From Candidatus Dadabacteria bacterium (lineage in GTDB: Bacteria > Desulfobacterota_D > UBA1144 > Nemesobacterales > UBA2774): 9,623 nt of DNA. Position 1 is the first letter of the stretch. Each line of letters starts with the position of its first letter. Below are positions 6,143 to 9,623 of this stretch, piece after piece. The notes below the pieces were generated by a model, which was not told the DNA's origin, ran no database searches, and saw nothing but the letters and a program-made list of their open reading frames with translations. The translations under genes were made by a program, and so were the position numbers. The stretch lies in the NCBI GenBank assembly GCA_030632765.1, contig DAOVUC010000044.1, positions 1 through 9,623 on the forward strand, given 5' to 3'.

Positions 6143-7408
6143 TTGATAGTTAAATTTTTCGCAACGGCGATACTAGCATTATGCTTTTTTATAGTTGGGA
6201 GTTCTACTTTTGCAGAACCGATATCAAAAGATGAGACTGCAAGGTTGCAATCATTTTTTAAAACCAGGTTTGGGACTGTAGTTCCGCCCGGTTCTGAGGT
6301 AGGAGTGCAAGGGTTTGAAGCAAGTCCAATTAAAGGTTTTAAAGAAGGTGTTTTTGTTGTAACTACTGAACGCGGAGATCAGGAACTTCCCTTTATTATC
6401 AGTGATGACGGCAAATATGTATTAGTTGGCAAACCCACAAGTATGCAAAGCTTTAAGCCAACTGATGTAAAAGGGCTTAGGCAAGGCACCCTTCCTTACG
6501 GGCAGAGTACACTTCCGGTATTGGTAAGTGAAGACGGGCAGTATTTAATGATAGGTGCTCCATTAGTTAGTACCAAGGATTTTAAAGATACAGGTTTTGC
6601 GGGACTGAAAAAGGGCATTATACCCGCTGGTAGAAACCAAGTCCCATTATATATCATTGGGGACGCACAGTATGTGATTTTAGGGGCTGAGATTATAAAT
6701 ACCAAAGATTTTAAAGATACCGGTGTAGCCGGACTTAAGAAAGGTAGTATAAGTGGTGGTCGTCAGCAAATACCTCTATTTGTAAGCGAGGACGGTAAGT
6801 ATATGGTATTGGGTACACCGGGTTTAGGTACCGATATTATGGATTCAACTGTAGATCCTAATAAAGAGGTTATGGGAAAAATATCTCTTAACAATGTGCC
6901 GACCAAAGGAGCAAAAGATGCTCAGGTTACAGTAGTTGAATACTCAGATTTTCAGTGCCCATTTTGTAAAAGAGGGAAGGATATGCTTCCTGACATCTTA
7001 AAACAGTATGACGGTAAAGTGAAAATCTCATATAAGCAGTTACCTCTAGAAATCCACGATTGGGCCATGAAAGCCTCCATTGCTTCATTATGTGCATACG
7101 AGCAGGGAAATGATAAATTCTGGGCTTTTCATGATGAGATATTCGATAACCAGAGCAAAATCAAATTGGATACTGCCGATGCGACCTTTGCAGGATACGC
7201 GAAAAAAATAGGATTAAATACCAAAGAATTTGACACATGTATTGCATCACCGGAGACTGCAGCTAAAGTTCAAGAAGAGGTGAAAGAGGCTCAATCAATT
7301 GGGGTGAGCTCCACGCCGACATTTGTTGTAGAAGGCATGATAGTGCCTGGCGCTAATCCTGATGGTGTAAAGTCAGCTATTGATCTTAAGCTGTCTGAAG
7401 GTTCATAA
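6143..7408 (+). CDS. Secreted DsbA-like thiol-disulfide oxidoreductase with four DsbC N-domain-like repeats
   Basis: This is probably a periplasmic thiol oxidoreductase or disulfide isomerase. A Sec signal peptide (residues 1-24, cleavage after STFA) is followed by a region with four tandem units of 42-43 residues (about 59-98, 99-140, 141-183, 184-226). Each ends in a P-[LFV]-x-x-S-x-D-G-x-Y-x-x-x-G pattern. The first unit (SPIKGF...ISDDGKYVLVGK) recalls the DsbC/DsbG N-terminal dimerisation domain. From about 245 comes a thioredoxin-fold domain of the DsbA-like (Thioredoxin_4) type: VVEYSDFQCPFC with active site C272-P-F-C275, a helical insert, and the cis-proline loop SSTPTF (P392). C317 and C366 may form a second disulfide. 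At 421 aa it is nearly twice a plain DsbA. The start is TTG with AGGAGG 8 nt upstream; the next in-frame ATG (residue 101) would lose the signal peptide. It is flanked by its own promoter and terminator, so it is probably monocistronic. Whether it oxidises or isomerises cannot be read. Confidence 0.85.
   Translation: MIVKFFATAILALCFFIVGSSTFAEPISKDETARLQSFFKTRFGTVVPPGSEVGVQGFEASPIKGFKEGVFVVTTERGDQELPFIISDDGKYVLVGKPTSMQSFKPTDVKGLRQGTLPYGQSTLPVLVSEDGQYLMIGAPLVSTKDFKDTGFAGLKKGIIPAGRNQVPLYIIGDAQYVILGAEIINTKDFKDTGVAGLKKGSISGGRQQIPLFVSEDGKYMVLGTPGLGTDIMDSTVDPNKEVMGKISLNNVPTKGAKDAQVTVVEYSDFQCPFCKRGKDMLPDILKQYDGKVKISYKQLPLEIHDWAMKASIASLCAYEQGNDKFWAFHDEIFDNQSKIKLDTADATFAGYAKKIGLNTKEFDTCIASPETAAKVQEEVKEAQSIGVSSTPTFVVEGMIVPGANPDGVKSAIDLKLSEGS
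6317..6820 (+). repeat. Four-fold intragenic repeat in the Dsb-like gene
   Basis: Four copies of a 126-129-bp unit encode the repeat domain. The conserved prolines at residues 83, 125, 168 and 211 are 42, 43 and 43 residues apart. Copies 3 and 4 are closest: TACCAARGATTTTAAAGAT recurs at 6571 and 6700, exactly 129 bp apart, within a 25-nt stretch with two mismatches. Copies 1 and 2 are recognisable mainly at protein level. This indicates stepwise internal duplication, the last step being the most recent. Confidence 0.75.
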
Positions 7409-7429
7409 TTCATTTAAATTGGCAATTTC

Positions 7430-7475
7430 AAACACTGCGCCTAACCCTAACAAAAGGATTAGGCGCAGTGTTTTT
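7430..7475 (+). terminator. Strong intrinsic terminator after the Dsb-like gene
   Basis: A 15-bp perfect stem (7430-7444 with 7459-7473) continues, past one C-A mismatch, with three more pairs (7446-7448/7455-7457) around a 6-nt loop. It is followed by an uninterrupted T-run (7471-7475). The core arm ACACTGCGCCTAA is GC-rich. It ends the single-gene unit and isolates the RDD-gshA operon. Confidence 0.9.
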
Positions 7476-7526
7476 ATAATACAAAAACATTCTTTTCCAT
7501 TCACCTGTGCTTTAGAATTGATTTGT

Positions 7527-7554
7527 GAAGTAATGTATTAGAAGTAATGTATTA
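7527..7554. repeat. Perfect 14-bp tandem duplication upstream of the RDD gene
   Basis: GAAGTAATGTATTA occurs twice, head to tail, at 7527-7540 and 7541-7554. It starts 9 bp after a -10-like TAGAAT (7513-7518; no good -35), in the leader region of the RDD-gshA operon. It could be a paired regulator site or simple replication slippage. Confidence 0.6.
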
Positions 7555-7640
7555 AAGAATATTGTAGCCTTAACAACAACTGAATTTATTAGGCTAATGC
7601 ATAAGCATCCTCCTTATCAATTAATGCATCTAAAGAAAAA

Positions 7641-8189
7641 ATGTCTAATATAGAAACACCTCCCGATAAAGATATTGACGCTCGTAATTTTGATTCGCTT
7701 GTTATATCTGAGAATGAAGAATCTCAAGGTGAAATAGATATAGACAATAATGGTACTGAATCAATATCATTTAACTTAGCTGGATTAAGTTCAAGAGCAT
7801 TAGCATTTTTTATTGATCTAATTCTAATCTCTGTAGTTGCATTACTTGCTTTTGGAGCTGGTACATCTTTTCTAAACGATTCTAATATTGAGCTTTTTGA
7901 TCTAAAAAGAGTTTTCATTCCAATCTATTTGCTACTATTTCTTCTGGGGTCCTCTTATTTCGTTGTCCTTCATGGTTATGGAGGGAAAACAATCGGTAAA
8001 ATGTTGTTAGGTATAAGATTAATAACACAAGAGGGGAATAGCGTAGGGTTTTGGGAGGCCTTCGTCAGATGGGTCGGATATTATATATCAACCGCGTTTT
8101 TGTTTATTGGCTTTATTTGGTCAATATTCGATTCGCGGTCTCAGTCGTGGCACGATAAAATCGCAGGCACATTCGTTGTGAAGGATTAA
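7641..8189 (+). CDS. RDD-family integral membrane protein
   Basis: This is an inner-membrane protein of the RDD family, whose members are mostly uncharacterised; some have been linked to ion or proton exchange. The 182 aa start with a hydrophilic acidic tail (1-45, rich in D, E and N). Three TM segments follow (about 54-76, 90-110, 140-162). The name-giving charged residues are visible: R52 (SSRALAFFID), D59, and D164 with H171-D172 in SWHDKIAGTFVV. GGKTIGKMLLGIRL (114-127) is the conserved cytosolic loop. The ATG at 7641 is the only reasonable start, but it has no SD within 15 nt, while the leader carries CCTCCTTA (7609-7616), identical to the usual 3' end of 16S rRNA. gshA begins 7 bp after its stop, so they form an operon. 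Its function beside gshA is unknown. Confidence 0.85.
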   Translation: MSNIETPPDKDIDARNFDSLVISENEESQGEIDIDNNGTESISFNLAGLSSRALAFFIDLILISVVALLAFGAGTSFLNDSNIELFDLKRVFIPIYLLLFLLGSSYFVVLHGYGGKTIGKMLLGIRLITQEGNSVGFWEAFVRWVGYYISTAFLFIGFIWSIFDSRSQSWHDKIAGTFVVKD

Positions 8190-8196
8190 CGAGTAA

Positions 8197-9459
8197 ATGA
8201 AGCATCTTCAAGATTTAAACTTAAAGATAGCACAGAACAAAGATAAACTGGATTCTTGGATTAACGACCAAATTGAAAAAGTTTTTATACCCCTCTATAC
8301 CTCAGTTGATATAAGGATTTCAGATCACAAAGTAGTCCCTGTTGATACAAACGTTTTTCCTGCAGGTTTTAACAATCTTTCCGAAATATTTAGAAAACAC
8401 GCATCTTCTCTATTTAAGGATTACTTCCATCGGGAATATCCGAATATTAATAACATTCTTATAATTCCCGAGCTTCATACCAGAAATACCTATTACTGGG
8501 AGAATATTTCAGTTCTCAAATCAATTCTTGAAAATGTCGGCTATAGAGTGGAGGTAGGAATAATAAGTGACCATAATCTTCCGGACGAGATGGAGTTTGA
8601 AGCTGCCTTCGGAAGATCAGTAAAGGCATATAGAGCGACCCAAAAAGATAACAAGGTTGTAACTTTAAATTATACGCCGGATCTTTTGTTAATTAATAAT
8701 GACTTTTCTGAGAAATGTCCCAAAACATTAAGAGATATATCTCAGCCGGTTGAGCCGCCTGTAGAGATTGGATGGCACACAAGGAAAAAGAGTGTGCACT
8801 TTGAGTTCTATAATAAGCTTGCGGGAGAGGTCGCAGAGATTCTTGGGCTCGATCCCTGGGTGATTTCAATAGAGACTATCTCTGAACAAGGTGTTGATTT
8901 TGATAGCCCGGATGACCGGGAAGAAACTGCTCAAATTGTAGACTCGATTCTAAAAAGGTTAAAAGGGGAATATGAGGCAAGAGGAATAAAAGAAGAGCCA
9001 TATCTCTTTATTAAGAGCAATTCCGGAACTTATGGAATGGCTGTTATTAATGTGTCGAACGGCGATGATATAAGAGCCTTAAACTCTGAGAAACGTAAGC
9101 GTATGAGGGTTAGCAAAGGGGGAAACCCCGTAAGGGACGTGGTAATCCAAGAGGGTATACCAACTTCCTTAAAAATTGGTTCAGACATTTCCGCGGAACC
9201 CGTATTTTATCTTGTGGATGCCAAAGTTGCAGGTGGTTTTTTAAGGCTTAACAAAAGCAGGAGTGAATTTGAGAACTTGAATTCCAGAGGCATGGAATTT
9301 GCTCATATCGACCCTTGTGATGAAACGGTTTTGTCTAAGGACGTAGAGACCCTATGTTCTCCCGCCCTTGAATTGATATCCTGTATTGCAACTATTGCGG
9401 CAGGCTACGAAATAGAAAAGATCCTCGATGATGGCGGCTGTAAGGAAGAAGTGGCCTAA
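8197..9459 (+). CDS. gshA: Glutamate-cysteine ligase, type III (GshA family)
   Basis: It ligates L-glutamate and L-cysteine with ATP to form gamma-glutamylcysteine, the first and usually limiting step of glutathione synthesis, in the cytosol. The 420 aa match the GshA family first noted in Acidithiobacillus-like and other proteobacteria (TIGR02049/PF08886), unrelated in sequence to E. coli GshA. Recognisable blocks are SVDIR (36-40), PVDTNVFPAGFNNL (48-61), FIKSNSGTYGMAV (271-283), the IQEGI strand (317-321), AEPVFYLVDAKVAGGFLRLN (333-352) and ENLNSRGMEF (359-368). The pattern K-x-[DN]-x-G-T-Y-G-M is an ATP-grasp-like nucleotide-binding loop. The ATG lies 7 bp after the RDD stop; AAGGA (8181-8185), inside the end of that gene, can serve as SD. 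gshB is not in the window. Confidence 0.85.
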   Translation: MKHLQDLNLKIAQNKDKLDSWINDQIEKVFIPLYTSVDIRISDHKVVPVDTNVFPAGFNNLSEIFRKHASSLFKDYFHREYPNINNILIIPELHTRNTYYWENISVLKSILENVGYRVEVGIISDHNLPDEMEFEAAFGRSVKAYRATQKDNKVVTLNYTPDLLLINNDFSEKCPKTLRDISQPVEPPVEIGWHTRKKSVHFEFYNKLAGEVAEILGLDPWVISIETISEQGVDFDSPDDREETAQIVDSILKRLKGEYEARGIKEEPYLFIKSNSGTYGMAVINVSNGDDIRALNSEKRKRMRVSKGGNPVRDVVIQEGIPTSLKIGSDISAEPVFYLVDAKVAGGFLRLNKSRSEFENLNSRGMEFAHIDPCDETVLSKDVETLCSPALELISCIATIAAGYEIEKILDDGGCKEEVA

Positions 9460-9493
9460 ACTTATATTTATCACATCAAAAAATAAACGCGTA

Positions 9494-9623
9494 TTAATCA
9501 GATTTCTCGGGCATTAGTAAATTGCCCGATTTCTTGGCAAGGTCTAATGTCCTTTTCAAAAGTACCGTATAAATTGGCTGTCCGCCAAGACCTTGAGCTA
9601 CTATCGTAGAGGTAAGACATGTG
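9494..9623 (-). CDS. 3' end of a convergent gene, product not recognised
   Basis: On the complementary strand a frame runs open from the right edge to a TAA at 9496-9494, giving 42 C-terminal residues. It reads like real protein: a hydrophobic IVAQGLGGQP segment, then an amphipathic helix (IYTVLLKRTLDLAKKSG) and a polar tail (PEKSD). I do not recognise the family from so short a piece. A second minus-strand frame is also open here (stop at 9500-9498) but has a less protein-like composition. The gap to the gshA stop is 34 bp, tail to tail. Confidence 0.5.
   Translation of the reverse strand, partial: TCLTSTIVAQGLGGQPIYTVLLKRTLDLAKKSGNLLMPEKSD
9507..9536 (+). terminator. gshA: Probable gshA operon terminator
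   Basis: TCGGGCA (9507-9513) pairs with TGCCCGA (9523-9529) around a 9-nt loop and is followed by TTTCTT. It lies 48 bp beyond the gshA stop. The hairpin overlaps the final codons of the convergent gene, so the same bases would have to serve as terminator on one strand and coding sequence on the other. Confidence 0.55.

Noticed and set aside
6182..6184. Cys14 in the Dsb-like signal peptide as a lipoprotein site
   Set aside because: The residues before it (LAL-C) do not fit a lipobox, which needs G, A or S at -1; a signal peptidase I site (STFA) follows.
9538..9595. CAAGGTCT/AGACCTTG inverted repeat
   Set aside because: It lies wholly within the apparent convergent coding region, with a 42-nt loop and no T-run; probably coincidental.

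Overview
The window is an ordinary-looking stretch of AT-rich bacterial chromosome carrying nine genes: eight on the + strand, plus the 3' end of one convergent gene on the - strand at the right edge. The set suggests a diderm bacterium. It has a periplasmic Dsb-type thiol protein with a signal peptide, a type III glutamate-cysteine ligase, and the LL-diaminopimelate aminotransferase route to lysine and meso-diaminopimelate. My best guess is a deltaproteobacterium-like or Dadabacteria-like lineage, but the assignment rests on gene content only and is weak. Start-codon use is notable: three of the seven + strand genes with a definable start begin with TTG, and each of these is supported by a Shine-Dalgarno (SD) site or by having no alternative.

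Layout. Positions 1-124 hold a probable promoter and the SD of dapL. dapL (125-1291) is followed after 31 bp by a membrane-bound processive family 2 glycosyltransferase (1323-2864), so the two probably form an operon. A small class I SAM methyltransferase (conserved frame 2972-3595) follows. It has no canonical start codon in front of its conserved N-terminus and is bracketed by two imperfect palindromes that share sequence. A 384-bp gap (3596-3979) separates it from the next unit, a YycJ/WalJ-type metallo-beta-lactamase-fold hydrolase (3980-4738) whose stop overlaps the TTG start of purB (4735-6027). These two look translationally coupled.

A good promoter (6084-6111) then drives a secreted thioredoxin-fold protein (6143-7408), closed by a strong intrinsic terminator (7430-7475). 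After a leader with a perfect 14-bp tandem repeat comes a two-gene operon: an RDD-family membrane protein (7641-8189) and gshA (8197-9459). Its likely terminator lies inside the last codons of the convergent gene.

Functionally the genes cover amino-acid and peptidoglycan precursor synthesis (dapL), extracellular polysaccharide (GT2), purine synthesis (purB) and thiol redox metabolism (the Dsb-like protein outside the cytoplasm, GshA inside it). The most unusual items are the Dsb-like protein, in which four tandem DsbC N-domain-like units of 42-43 residues precede a single DsbA-like CPFC domain, and the methyltransferase with its palindromic borders and missing start. I see no RNA genes, insertion sequences, CRISPR arrays or defence system. 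I do not claim a new multi-gene system here.
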